Shown one piece after another: positions 39,976-49,362 of a stretch of 54,629 bases of DNA (within the stretch, counting starts at the first letter, position 1; each line of letters opens with the position of its first letter). The position numbers and the translations under genes were made by a program. The notes below the pieces were generated by a model. The model was given only the letters and a program-made list of their open reading frames with translations. It searched no databases and was not told where the DNA came from. The DNA lies in NCBI GenBank assembly GCA_026708585.1, contig JAPOUQ010000076.1, positions 1-54,629 of the forward strand, in the 5' to 3' direction. This DNA is from Gammaproteobacteria bacterium. GTDB taxonomy: Bacteria; Pseudomonadota; Gammaproteobacteria; Arenicellales; Poriferihabitantaceae.

Positions 39976-40653
39976 ATGAATGCAGAAAATCAACCAGAAC
40001 GCCGTTCGCTACCGATGGGCATTCAATCATTTCTTATCGCTGGATTGATGACATACCCTTGTGCCGACGAAGTGCGAGCAAAGGAGATGGTGTTGGTTTC
40101 CAGTATTGGACAGATCAATGCGCGAGAGATATTTTTTTCTGGAAGTCCCATTGCGAGTCCTTTCGGGCTAGTCGATCATGCCCAAAGCTTCACAACCGGT
40201 TCCAACAGTTCGGGCTACAAGCTGAACAGTGTAGCGATTCAATTCGGCCAGATTTCGACTGGTCTTACCTACAGGGTAAGCATTCATCAATCCGAGACCT
40301 CTGGACCAGGGACCGAGATTGGCGCATTGACCACTCCCACTTTCTCAACATCTACTACTGGGCAGACCCTAACTTTTCCCGCTGGATCAGGAGGTATCAC
40401 CCTTGTGGCTAGCACGAAATATTTCCTTGTTCTTGATGTTTCAGGAACAAGAACCGATCAAATTACCACATGGCGCAATACTCAGTCAGACAATGAGGAT
40501 TCTAGCGGCCTTGACGATTGGACAATTGATGACGATCATATTTTTCGCGCATTTGGCTCCAATCAGGTGTGGTGGGACAACCTTCAGTCCTCAAGCCTGA
40601 AATTCCGTATCAATGGCGAGGTGCTCATGCCTTCAAGTTTTCCAACCTCATAG
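39976..40653 (+). CDS. Predicted secreted beta-sandwich protein
   Basis: A 225-residue protein with a short hydrophobic stretch (about 15-29, IQSFLIAGLMTYPC) and a likely cleavage after DEVRA. One domain follows, resembling the repeat units of large bacterial surface proteins with choice-of-anchor-type domains: VDHAQSFTTGSNSSGYKLNSVAIQFG, then TGLTYRVSIHQSET, a TFPAGSGGITL strand and KYFLVLDVSG. It ends soon after this domain, with no anchor or outer-membrane region seen. It lies on the opposite strand between potD and potA and looks like an insertion into the transporter locus. The product may be a truncated surface protein; the ligand is unknown. Confidence 0.6.
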   Translation: MNAENQPERRSLPMGIQSFLIAGLMTYPCADEVRAKEMVLVSSIGQINAREIFFSGSPIASPFGLVDHAQSFTTGSNSSGYKLNSVAIQFGQISTGLTYRVSIHQSETSGPGTEIGALTTPTFSTSTTGQTLTFPAGSGGITLVASTKYFLVLDVSGTRTDQITTWRNTQSDNEDSSGLDDWTIDDDHIFRAFGSNQVWWDNLQSSSLKFRINGEVLMPSSFPTS

Positions 40654-41289
40654 ACAATGGGACGTGAAGGAAGATTCAGTTGCTTCTCTGACCAGAACCT
40701 ATCAAGTGTGCATGATGCCTAGCCAATAGAGGATATGGTCATTCTGGTGGCTTCAAGCGATACCAAAACAGTTACAGTGGAAGTCTCAGTCTGATTTCCA
40801 CGGACAGTAACAGGAAACATACTGAGCAAGAGCCTGAACTAGAAGAATATTCACTCCATCGAAATCTGTCCACATTTATGCAGGATGGCCAGAAAATCTG
40901 CGTACTGGCCCTCAAGGTACGAACCTCAATCGATCGGAATTTCGCTCGCAAAAGAAGTGCGCTTTCCCAAGGCTAGATACTGCTGGATATTGGCGGACGA
41001 ATTGGTCTCCACAAGGAAGTTGGGGTCGCCTATTCGAGAACCGCTAAAGACCGCCAATAGTATAAAAAATGACCTTGTAAAGACTGTCGAAAGTTCAGGA
41101 AGACCTATACAAGATGTTGAAACTCGATCGTTATGGCGACAGCTTAGGTCATACTCATCTCGATAACTAACATAACCCTAGTCAGAACTCGAGATTAAAT
41201 TCCGTTATATCAATCAATTATAATTTTTTACGTTGTTATAGTGTAAAAAGACATCATCACCCTCGTTTGCCGAATTCATTAAATTCACG
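40654..41289. other. Gene-free stretch between the secreted-protein gene and potA
   Basis: About 640 bases. A 93-codon plus-strand frame (40885-41166) has no recognised similarity and poor gene character. It could be decayed downstream sequence of the surface-protein gene. A weak AT-rich hairpin with arms TTTTTAC / GTAAAAA occurs near 41227-41252, downstream of potA, and could aid termination. Confidence 0.5.
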
Positions 41290-42381
41290 CTAGGCATCAA
41301 GCGCACGACAATCTTCTGCACTCCATCCGAGTGATACGTTCTGACCTTCGCTGAGTTGATCGTGAAGGTTAGAATTTGGAATCTTGACGATGAATTCGTC
41401 GTTACCAGCAATGCTGACTCTCGAACGGATATGATCCCCTAAATAAATTAACTCTTCGACTTTTGCGTTGAATATATTCGGAAGACTGCCCACTTCTGGA
41501 TTCAGGCAGACGCGCTCTGGTCGCAATGAAAGTGTGGTTGGTTTTTCAACCCCCTTGGTATTGATATTATTTGCAATAACAACTCCTTGCCCATTATCCA
41601 ATTCGACGCTACATTGCCCGTTTTTTTCACTTTTCACAATACCCGTGAACCGGTTGTTTTCCCCAATAAAATAGGCAACAAATGCGTTTTGTGGTTTTTC
41701 ATAGAGTTCGGAAGGTGTGTCGATTTGCTGAATAATGCCATCATCAAATACCGCAATGCGATCAGACATAGTTAGAGCTTCTGATTGATCATGTGTTACG
41801 AAGACCATAGTCAGACCGAGATTTTCATGTATATGTTTGAGTTCATACTGCATTTCCTCGCGAAGGTTCTTATCGAGAGCGCCTAGAGGTTCATCCAATA
41901 ATACGAGTTTGGGCTCAAATACCAACGACCGGGCTAGAGCAACTCGTTGTTGTTGCCCACCAGATAGTTGTGCTGGTCGACGGGTACCAAATTCCGGTAA
42001 TTTAACCATTTCAAGGGCTTTCACAACCCGCTCTTGAATGTCCGTCTTGCTATAGGTTTTTCGAACTTCCAGTGGGAAGGCAATGTTCTCGGCAACGGTC
42101 ATGTGCGGAAACAATGCATAATTCTGGAACACCATGCCGATATCTCGTTTGTGAGGGGCAACATTATTTATTCCATTGCCATCCAGGTATATTTCACCAT
42201 GGGTTGCGGTCTCGAAACCTGCTAGCATCATCAGACAGGTGGTTTTCCCGGAACCTGAAGGCCCAAGCATGGTAACAAATTCTCCCCGTCCGATATTGAG
42301 GTTCAAGTTTTTTACGACGAGTGTTTCGCCGTCATAACTTTTCTGAACTTCTGAGAATTGAACAAAAGCAGAGTCAGACAT
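41290..42381 (-). CDS. potA: Spermidine/putrescine-type ABC transporter ATPase (PotA-like)
   Basis: A 363-residue importer ATPase starting at the ATG at 42381; upstream in-frame codons are non-coding in character. Walker A is GPSGSGKT (40-47), the signature is LSGGQQQRVALARSL, and Walker B leads to LLDEPLGALD. The C-terminal third holds TOBE-type beta regions (NNRFTGIVKSEKNGQCSVELDNG). It should energise the PotBC permease encoded 3 kb downstream on the same strand. The separation from potD by a plus-strand gene and about 1.9 kb of other DNA is unusual for this operon type. Confidence 0.9.
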   Translation of the reverse strand: MSDSAFVQFSEVQKSYDGETLVVKNLNLNIGRGEFVTMLGPSGSGKTTCLMMLAGFETATHGEIYLDGNGINNVAPHKRDIGMVFQNYALFPHMTVAENIAFPLEVRKTYSKTDIQERVVKALEMVKLPEFGTRRPAQLSGGQQQRVALARSLVFEPKLVLLDEPLGALDKNLREEMQYELKHIHENLGLTMVFVTHDQSEALTMSDRIAVFDDGIIQQIDTPSELYEKPQNAFVAYFIGENNRFTGIVKSEKNGQCSVELDNGQGVVIANNINTKGVEKPTTLSLRPERVCLNPEVGSLPNIFNAKVEELIYLGDHIRSRVSIAGNDEFIVKIPNSNLHDQLSEGQNVSLGWSAEDCRALDA

Positions 42382-42530
42382 GGTACATCGAGTTTCTATA
42401 TTGTTCTTTGTAGTATAAGAAAATAACTTTATCTTGTATAGGATTTTATATTCCTGAAACTGGCATAGCCAGAGCCAAAGTTGGGGAATAAATCTTGTTT
42501 GCCTACTGCACAAACTTTAATGGGTAAGGG

Positions 42531-42686
42531 ATTAATTTGGGACTTATAAAGATAACTTGACCAGAATGTTTCGAGCCATATGATTCATTGATTGGTGCTG
42601 ATTCTTTGTTGATTTACCCCTCATAAGGGGGTGATTCATGCTCTTTTTGGCGATTGTCAAGTTATCTTTATAAGCCCCATTAATTT
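42531..42686. mobile_element. MITE-like element with terminal inverted repeats and 8-bp target duplication
   Basis: A 140-bp core (42539-42678) is bounded by 23-bp terminal inverted repeats beginning GGGACTTATAAAG on the left and GGGGCTTATAAAG on the right (read inward) and both ending ATAACTTGAC, one mismatch in all. The core is flanked on each side by the direct repeat ATTAATTT (42531-42538 and 42679-42686). It encodes no transposase. An internal small hairpin, ACCCCT-CATA-AGGGGG, lies near 42615-42632. An 8-bp duplication and GG ends are known for the IS1595 family among others, but the parent element cannot be named. Confidence 0.85.
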
Positions 42687-43158
42687 TATACATAGAGGTC
42701 CGAAAGTATTTTTGATGCCTTGTATGGCGTGGTTTTGAAGGGGTCTGAAGAATTTCCCAATAGGTGATGATCGGTCGGAGGTTGAAATTCACAGTGTATA
42801 TTACTTTGCGCCCAAAATTGAGCGATCATTTAAGGATTAGGGGTGTTGGTTGAAAACTCTTAATTTCCAGTCTGTTATTTTGAAGGCATTAAGATAATGG
42901 ATAATTCACAGATGGGATCTTTAGACCCATACGATGGATTTCGGCAGTATGCATGAATCATCAGCCGACCAATGAGTGCATTCCAGTTGTCTTATCAAAG
43001 CAGAATAGGTGCCGAAATGGGTGAATTTTCTATTCGGATAGTCTGCTAATATTGGCATAACATAATCGATAAGGTTTGCCTCGCCTAATCGATTAATTAT
43101 GGTAAATTGTTTTTACTTCAAAGGTAACATTGATGGTGAGAGTGTTGACCTGATGTTG
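42687..43158. other. Gene-free stretch after the MITE
   Basis: About 470 bases with no supported gene, RNA or repeat. It lies between the MITE and the end of the FMN reductase gene. Confidence 0.55.
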
Positions 43159-43707
43159 TTACTTTTCCAAGAAACCTTTCAAGCGGGCACTGAAGTCACA
43201 AAAATCCCTGCATAGGTTATCCAAGCGGTGACTGGCCTGCTCCGTAAAGGTGGAATCTTCCAGATCGCCTTCCGTAACCAGCACGGACTTAGGGAAGCAC
43301 AGAGTTTCCTGTTCAAACATCATGCTCAGCATAAGGTCACCGCAGGCCAGATGCGAGCGTAAGCTTCCGGCAGCAACAATGGTTGCTACCGGTTTTCGAT
43401 AAAGTGCAGGCCCCAGTATTTCTGAGATGGCTTTGGCCGTACTACTCGCCGTATAACAATAAATTGGATAACAGAGCATCACCGCATCGCTTGATGTCAC
43501 CTTGTCGAATAGTGATACATACTCCTCACTCACACTATCAATTTTTCGGCTATCAACTCTCAAGAAAGGGTTTTCATTGGCATCGAATAAGTATAAGGAC
43601 TGGACTAGGCTGGAGAGGGTTTCGCTGGCATGCAGGGAAGCAGCACGGCTGACTGAAGAATCTGAGACCGAGCATGAAATAATGGAAACACTTAGATTAT
43701 GTTTCAT
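43159..43707 (-). CDS. NAD(P)H-dependent FMN reductase-like flavoprotein
   Basis: A 182-residue flavodoxin-fold protein of the FMN_red/NADPH-dependent reductase family. The N-terminal SIISCSVSDSSVSRAAS is the place of the phosphate-binding loop. The middle region has SSDAVMLCYPIYCYTASSTAKAISEIL, matching the YP.Y.......LK..ID segment of the family, followed by RKPVATIVAAGSLRSHLA. Length fits a single-domain reductase. It stands alone in gene-poor DNA. It may supply reduced flavin to an unidentified partner; substrate specificity is unknown. Confidence 0.75.
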   Translation of the reverse strand: MKHNLSVSIISCSVSDSSVSRAASLHASETLSSLVQSLYLFDANENPFLRVDSRKIDSVSEEYVSLFDKVTSSDAVMLCYPIYCYTASSTAKAISEILGPALYRKPVATIVAAGSLRSHLACGDLMLSMMFEQETLCFPKSVLVTEGDLEDSTFTEQASHRLDNLCRDFCDFSARLKGFLEK

Positions 43708-44407
43708 AACATCTCAATTATTTCTGTTCTCATGGTATGGTTTGAGTATTAGACAGTGCCTGCTAGAACAAGCCTGTTTTCAGTTGTTGGAAGGCCGAGT
43801 ATAGCAGGCGGTGTGATCGAATGTCATACAATCTGGTGCGGAACCGGTTGTTTTAGGTGTTATAACATGAGATTATTTTGGGGTTCTGGAACTGGAGTAA
43901 CGGGGCTTACTGAATGGCATTCACTGTAAAATTATCTGGGAATTATGGTCTGATTTAATGTTAAAAATGGGAACTCGGAAGGAATCAGTACACCCACGCA
44001 ACGAGTTGCTATGCTTTACCTGAACACTACGTGATTGCTCTCCACCACCAGTGCACAATCCCACTCAACAGCTCCAGATACGGAGGAACACGTTGTCGAT
44101 TACCGACTGCAACTCGTATTTCGGACCTTAGTAGCTTATGCCTAGACAACCCGAGTTCCTGTGCACACCAGTATAGATTTCCGACTTAAGCAGGGTGCCA
44201 ACAGTTATGAATCACCAATCAAGAACATTTCAAGAGACGTGTTCCCGCATTATTCTTATTCACTCATTCTACATTCTTTGATGTTTCCTGTTACAGGGCG
44301 AATTCAAATGCGATATGGTTGCAAGTTTCTTATATAGAAACGGTCATGGCGCATCATATCGATCAAAATTAGTGGGACACACTTAAATTCATAAGTCGGA
44401 GACTTGG
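43708..44407. other. 700-base gene-free stretch
   Basis: No open frame of coding character, tRNA or insertion-sequence end could be supported on either strand. The sequence has many short interrupted frames, as expected of decayed DNA. It lies upstream of the FMN reductase and downstream of the CDGSH gene. Confidence 0.55.
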
Positions 44408-44644
44408 TTACTGATTGTGTGATCCATCGCAAAATGGTTGGTTGCTAGTGGATTTGCATCCACAGAGCCACACATCTCCAGTCTTTTCGGCAGAAAACCG
44501 GACCGGTGTGAATTCTGATCCCTTGTGTGATCCATCGCAAAATGGCTGATTCTGGCTTTTTCCACAAGAGCACCAGAAATAGTTCTTGCCCTCGGTGACT
44601 GATACTTTGAAAGGGCTGTCAGCCGCACGTACAGGGTTATTCAT
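44408..44644 (-). CDS. Dual CDGSH-type iron-sulfur domain protein
   Basis: A 78-residue protein with two CDGSH (zf-CDGSH/mitoNEET-like) motifs. The first has C25, C27, C36 and H40 (WCSCGKSQNQPFCDGSH). The second has C61, C63, C72 and H76 (LCGCKSTSNQPFCDGSH). Each should hold one 2Fe-2S cluster with three cysteines and one histidine. The start is set by a clear ribosome binding site GGAG (positions 44655-44652), 7 bases before the ATG at 44644; the ATG at 44647 is also possible. A redox or iron-sulfur transfer role is usual for the family. No operon partner is adjacent. Confidence 0.9.
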   Translation of the reverse strand: MNNPVRAADSPFKVSVTEGKNYFWCSCGKSQNQPFCDGSHKGSEFTPVRFSAEKTGDVWLCGCKSTSNQPFCDGSHNQ

Positions 44645-45290
44645 CATGTTTCTCCATTTGAAATTAAAAAACCTATCCCTCAACCACCAAGTGATAATTA
44701 TAGTACAGGCTGGGAAAGTCTCTGGACCAAAAGACGTTCAGCCAGTAAGTAGAGTATGGAAAATCGGATTTCCCAGCCCGTTTTGAATATAGCTTTTGTC
44801 CTATTTGATCGAAACCAAAGATCAGTTCTTAATTGCGAAGAACGCAATTCTCCAACTCCTGAAAAACTTTTCTTGCTAAACAAATCACTCAAAATACCAC
44901 CGATCCGAATGCCGCTACGATCCAAGACCTTCTGTGTACGGTTGCGAATTCGGGTGCGTCCTTGATCGTTTGGCGACGATAACAGCTCAGAGACCATAAC
45001 TGGTGGAATAATTGGGATACCGCCAGCCAATCCATTGATTAGTTCAATGCAAACCAACTTCCCTAACCCGATCGAATTCTGTGATTTTTGATACTCATGA
45101 CGTGAGGTAAATATCGTCAGCATAAACAATTCAACAACTCAAAACTGTTTGGTTGGATGATGGAAGAATAGTTGCCAAAAATCACGCTTTTCTTGCAAGT
45201 ACTGGATATGGTGTGAAATTCGCTTTTGCGAAGCGTTGTCTTTGACTCTCTTGGAGTTAAAATATTACCAAGTAGCAAAAACATTGGCTT
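44645..45290. other. Gene-poor stretch upstream of the ferredoxin oxidoreductase gene
   Basis: About 650 bases. A 141-codon minus-strand frame (44698-45123) lacks a ribosome binding site and recognisable similarity and is not annotated as a gene. A perfect 10-base inverted repeat GGCTGGGAAA / TTTCCCAGCC encloses 44708-44778; its role is unknown. Confidence 0.5.
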
Positions 45291-45318
45291 TTGACAGCCT
45301 TTTACCATACCAAATAAT
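45291..45318 (+). promoter_or_regulatory. Sigma-70-type promoter for the indolepyruvate oxidoreductase gene
   Basis: A perfect -35 TTGACA (45291-45296) is followed by a 16-base spacer and AATAAT (45313-45318), five of six matches to the -10 consensus. The predicted transcript would begin about 18 bases before the ATG at 45344, giving a very short leader. Confidence 0.7.
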
Positions 45319-45343
45319 CTTCTAAAGTATTATCATAGAGTCT

Positions 45344-48300
45344 ATGAATAAGCCCATTCTATTTGATCTTGATAAGGTGTCTTTGGATGACAAGTATTCA
45401 TTGACTGCTGGGCGGGCGTTTATGACCGGGATTGAGGCACTGGTTCGGTTGCCGATGATGCAAGCTCGACGAGATCTTAAAGCAGGCCTAAATACCGCAG
45501 GCTTCATTTCCGGTTATCGTGGATCTCCGCTTGGTACTCTGGATCAGGCTCTCTGGAAAGCCCAGTCCTGGTTGGATCACCATAATATTGTGTTTCAGCC
45601 AGGGGTAAATGAGGATTTAGCAGCTACAGCAGTTTGGGGTACTCAGCAAACCCATCTTCTGCCAGGTGCCAAATACGATGGCATTTTTTCTATGTGGTAT
45701 GGAAAAGGGCCGGGTGTCGATCGAAGTATGGATGTTATTAAACATGCCAACATATTCGGTACAACCAGTTATGGGGGGGTACTAGCCTTAGCTGGAGATG
45801 ACCACGCATGTAAATCTTCCACCCTACCCCATCAAAGTGAGCACAATTTCATCGGTGCATCAGTTCCGGTGTTAAATCCAGCCAATGTTCAGGACGTGCT
45901 TGATTACGGAATCATTGGTTGGAGCCTTTCTCGGTTTAGCGGTTGCTGGGTAGCCATGAAGGCGATCACAGAAAATATGGACACGGCCGTCTCGGCGGAT
46001 CTTGATGAAGGTCGGATCAATATTGTATTACCAGAGGATTGTGAAATTCCTCCCGAGGGCTTGAACGCCCAGTGGCCGACCACGCCTTTGGAACAGGAAC
46101 GGTTATTGAATCGCTACCGGATTTACGCAGCGCGAGCCTTTGCCTACAGTAACCGTTTGAATCGGATCATGCTGAATACCGATAATCCGAGATTAGGCAT
46201 TGTAACATCTGGAAAATCCTATCTGGATGTGATGGAGGCTATGAGTGATCTAGGGATTGACAAGGAAACTGCCAGTCAAATCGGAATTCGCATCTTAAAA
46301 GTTGGGATGAGCTGGCCGCTTGAGCCGATTTCCACTCATGAATTTGCTCGTGGACTCAATGAAATTCTGGTGGTTGAGGAAAAACGTAGCGTTCTAGAAG
46401 ATCAGATCACTGGCCAGTTATACAACTGGCCGGTTGCTGCTCGGCCTGTGGTGGTAGGAGAGTTCGATGAGGACGGCAAGGATTTGGTTACCAACTTGAG
46501 TGAGTTGACTCCTGCTATGGTTGCGCGAGCGATTGGGACTCGCGTGCTCAAGTTTCATGATAGCGAGAGTATTCGTGAACGGCTTCGGTTTCTGGATGTA
46601 AAGGAGCAAAGATTATCGAGCCAGATCGGTTCAATCACTCGGACGCCATATTTTTGTTCTGGATGCCCGCACAATACATCGACCAAGGTTCCAGAGAACA
46701 GTTATGGACTGGCAGGGATAGGATGCCACTACATGGTCAAATGGATGGATCGAAAAACGGAAACCTTCACCCAGATGGGGGGAGAGGGGGCGACCTGGAT
46801 TGGCCAAGCTCCATTCACCGAACTCCCACATGTATTTCAGAACATCGGAGATGGAACTTATTTCCACAGTGGTATCCTAGCGATTCGTGCATCTATTGCT
46901 TCTGGTGTGAATATTACTTATAAACTGCTTTACAACGATGCAGTGGCGATGACTGGCGGACAACCTGTAGAGGGAGTGATAGGGGTACCTGAAATCGTTT
47001 CACAGCTAAAGGCCGAGGGTGTACAGCGTCTTGCGGTAGTATCGGAAAACTACCGGGAGATGAAGGGTATTTTGAGACATCATGCAGGAATTACGGTTCA
47101 TCCAAAATCGGATTTTGACCGTCTCCAGGAAGAGATCAGGCACGTTAAAGGTACCAGTGTAATTGTATTTGATCAGACTTGTGCTGCAGAGAAGCGACGA
47201 CGTCGAAGACGCGGAGAGATGCCACAAAGCCCGCTTCGGGTGTTTATTCATCCTGACATTTGTGAAGCTTGCGGAGATTGCAGTGTCCAATCAAACTGCC
47301 TGTCAGTGTTGCCCAAAAATACAGCTCTAGGGACCAAGCGGCAAATTGATCAGAGTGCCTGTAATCACGACTTCAGCTGCCTCAAGGGCTTTTGCCCGAG
47401 TTTTGTGACGATGACCGGAGGGAATTACATTCCAGTAAAGCATAAACAAGATGAAGGTGAGGTTCTGGATATTGATCTACCGAACCCCGAGTTGCCAACA
47501 ATTGAACGAAGCTGGAATATTCTGGTCGCTGGAATAGGAGGGACGGGCGTGCTCACTGTTGGTTCACTTCTGGCGATGGCAGCACATCTTGAAGGTAAGG
47601 GCTGTGCAACCTTGAATCAGACCGGTCTTGCACAAAAATTCGGGGCAGTGGTGAGCCATGTACGTATTGCCAACACGCAAGATGATATTCTGGCGGTCAG
47701 AATTCCCGATGGCGAAACAGATCTTTTGCTGGGCTGTGATTTGGTGGTGGCTTCGGGGAGAGAAAGTCTGGCTCGTTTGCGGCCAAGTCGTTCTCAGGCA
47801 GTGGTTAACTCCTACGAGAGCCCGACCGCTGATTTTATTCTTAACTCCGATTATCAGTTTCCCGGTGAGACCATGAAATCTCAAATTAACCAGGAGACTG
47901 GTGAGGGCAAAAGTTATTTCATCAATGCCACGAAAATTGCCCGCAATCTTCTCGGAAATTCGATTGCAAGTAATCTGTTCTTACTGGGTTATGCCTATCA
48001 GAATGGGCAGATTCCGGTTTCAGAGGTCTCAATTTTTCATGCCATCGAATTGAATGGTGTTTCCATTAACCTCAATCAGCAGGCTTTCAAGCTGGGTCGT
48101 CAAGCAGTGGTTGATCTCGATCTAATTGAGGAGAAAGCCAAGCTCAATGAAACAGATGGTATCCCTCAAACTCTGGATGAGATGATTGATTATCGGTATC
48201 AATACCTGATCGATTATCAGAATCAACAATATGCGGATCGCTATCGAAATCAGGTAAAACAGGTGCGTGATTATGAAGAGATGAATGGTTCGGGTTCTGA

Positions 48301-48826
48301 ATTACCTTTCACTAGAGCTGTGGTAAAGAACTATTTCAAATTGTTGGCTTACAAAGATGAATATGAAATCGCCCGACTTTACACAGAGTCTGGTTTTCTG
48401 GATGAAGTTAGGAATAGTTATCAGGGAGGCTACAGGGTGAATTTCCTGATGGCGCCGCCGGGCTTATCGAGCCGAGACCCTCATACAGGACATCCGTTAA
48501 AACGGAAATTTCCCGGTGGGCTACTGGTGTTGTTGCGGTTCCTAGCGAAGTTTAAGGGATTACGGGGAACGTTCTGGGATGTATTTGGTAAGACTCAGGA
48601 GAGACAGTTGGAGCGGGCCTTGATCAGCGATTTTGAAAAAGATATTCAATTGATGCTCGGTGGTTCTGCTCAAGATAATCCAGAGGTCCTCTGCCAGCTT
48701 GTTGAATTGCCGGATATGGTGAGAGGATTTGGCCATATCAAGCTGTCCAACATTGAACGATATCAGGCTGCACGAAATAAACTGCTAGATAAATTGACAG
48801 TCAACAAATCCCCTACTCAAACTTGA
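45344..48826 (+). CDS. Indolepyruvate:ferredoxin oxidoreductase, fused alpha-beta-gamma form
   Basis: An 1160-residue cytoplasmic enzyme that oxidatively decarboxylates aryl-pyruvates (from tryptophan, phenylalanine or tyrosine transamination) to acyl-CoA, with thiamine diphosphate and Fe-S clusters. Domains in order: a pyrimidine-binding/alpha region (TAGRAFMTGIEALVRL, FISGYRGSPLGTLD); the TPP-binding beta region with YFCSGCPHNTSTK and GDGTYFHSG...YNDAVAMTGGQP; a cysteine-rich segment (CEACGDCSVQSNC and CNHDFSCLKGFC); and a C-terminal gamma domain starting ILVAGIGGTGVLTVG. The size is that of the single-chain proteobacterial form. It is transcribed from its own strong promoter and stands alone. 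The natural keto-acid range is not decided by sequence. Confidence 0.93.
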   Translation: MNKPILFDLDKVSLDDKYSLTAGRAFMTGIEALVRLPMMQARRDLKAGLNTAGFISGYRGSPLGTLDQALWKAQSWLDHHNIVFQPGVNEDLAATAVWGTQQTHLLPGAKYDGIFSMWYGKGPGVDRSMDVIKHANIFGTTSYGGVLALAGDDHACKSSTLPHQSEHNFIGASVPVLNPANVQDVLDYGIIGWSLSRFSGCWVAMKAITENMDTAVSADLDEGRINIVLPEDCEIPPEGLNAQWPTTPLEQERLLNRYRIYAARAFAYSNRLNRIMLNTDNPRLGIVTSGKSYLDVMEAMSDLGIDKETASQIGIRILKVGMSWPLEPISTHEFARGLNEILVVEEKRSVLEDQITGQLYNWPVAARPVVVGEFDEDGKDLVTNLSELTPAMVARAIGTRVLKFHDSESIRERLRFLDVKEQRLSSQIGSITRTPYFCSGCPHNTSTKVPENSYGLAGIGCHYMVKWMDRKTETFTQMGGEGATWIGQAPFTELPHVFQNIGDGTYFHSGILAIRASIASGVNITYKLLYNDAVAMTGGQPVEGVIGVPEIVSQLKAEGVQRLAVVSENYREMKGILRHHAGITVHPKSDFDRLQEEIRHVKGTSVIVFDQTCAAEKRRRRRRGEMPQSPLRVFIHPDICEACGDCSVQSNCLSVLPKNTALGTKRQIDQSACNHDFSCLKGFCPSFVTMTGGNYIPVKHKQDEGEVLDIDLPNPELPTIERSWNILVAGIGGTGVLTVGSLLAMAAHLEGKGCATLNQTGLAQKFGAVVSHVRIANTQDDILAVRIPDGETDLLLGCDLVVASGRESLARLRPSRSQAVVNSYESPTADFILNSDYQFPGETMKSQINQETGEGKSYFINATKIARNLLGNSIASNLFLLGYAYQNGQIPVSEVSIFHAIELNGVSINLNQQAFKLGRQAVVDLDLIEEKAKLNETDGIPQTLDEMIDYRYQYLIDYQNQQYADRYRNQVKQVRDYEEMNGSGSELPFTRAVVKNYFKLLAYKDEYEIARLYTESGFLDEVRNSYQGGYRVNFLMAPPGLSSRDPHTGHPLKRKFPGGLLVLLRFLAKFKGLRGTFWDVFGKTQERQLERALISDFEKDIQLMLGGSAQDNPEVLCQLVELPDMVRGFGHIKLSNIERYQAARNKLLDKLTVNKSPTQT

Positions 48827-49333
48827 TTGCAATTGGTTGTTGAACCGATAACGTACATCCTCTAATCGGGCATGAGTTGGCATCTGTAACATGTAGTAAA
48901 TCTGTTGCTTGTGACCGAGATGGCAACCTAGTTGTGTGCTGAAAAACAACCTTTTGCTCTAGAAATATTGATTTCTAGGTACCCATAAAAACCGGTAGCC
49001 ATGAATTCCTGAAGAATTTCTCTGGATAGCTCAGCGATCATGGCACGAACCCATCGCCAATAATCAATACAATTCACGATTCAAGAATCGATCGATAACC
49101 ACATTGCGATCAGTATGATTGAGTGACTAATGATACGACTGTTCATCTGTGAAGGAATAGTCTCAATCCAAAATTTCAAAGCATGAAAGTATATACAACT
49201 CCATGCATGGTCAGGTGTAAAGAATTGAAGTCTTCCCAATAGATAATTTCAAGTCTGGAGTTGAAACTCATGGGTGCAATAAAACCTTCTGACGAACAGA
49301 GGATGGTCTATTCGAGGATTGGTGAATAGAGAG
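48827..49333. other. Gene-free stretch between the oxidoreductase and Fic genes
   Basis: About 510 bases. A perfect palindrome CTAGAAAT-ATTG-ATTTCTAG lies at 48959-48978. A short minus-strand frame (48928-49077, GTG start, about 49 codons; IDYWRWVRAMIAELSREI) looks somewhat protein-like but has no recognised family and may be a fragment. No terminator with a GC-rich stem was found after the oxidoreductase gene. Confidence 0.5.
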
Positions 49334-49362
49334 TTGTATTTGTCCCTAAAACAAACTATGAT
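49334..49362 (+). promoter_or_regulatory. Promoter of the Fic-domain gene
   Basis: A -35-like TTGTAT (49334-49339, four of six) and a -10 TATGAT (49357-49362, five of six) are separated by an ideal 17-base spacer. The ATG at 49392 follows after about 29 bases. Confidence 0.65.

Noticed and set aside
40885..41166. A 93-codon plus-strand frame between the secreted-protein gene and potA
   Set aside because: No similarity or start signal; may be decayed sequence of a surface-protein gene but cannot be supported.
44698..45129. A roughly 141-codon minus-strand frame downstream of the oxidoreductase promoter region
   Set aside because: No ribosome binding site, no recognisable domain and unusual composition; more likely a chance frame in gene-poor DNA.
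48959..48978. Perfect palindrome CTAGAAAT-ATTG-ATTTCTAG
   Set aside because: Too AT-rich and without a T-tract to be a terminator, and too far from a promoter to call an operator; a single short palindrome can arise by chance.
48928..49077. A 49-codon minus-strand frame with a GTG start (IDYWRWVRAMIAELSREI)
   Set aside because: No ribosome binding site, no recognised family and a stop directly upstream; perhaps a gene fragment, not enough to call.
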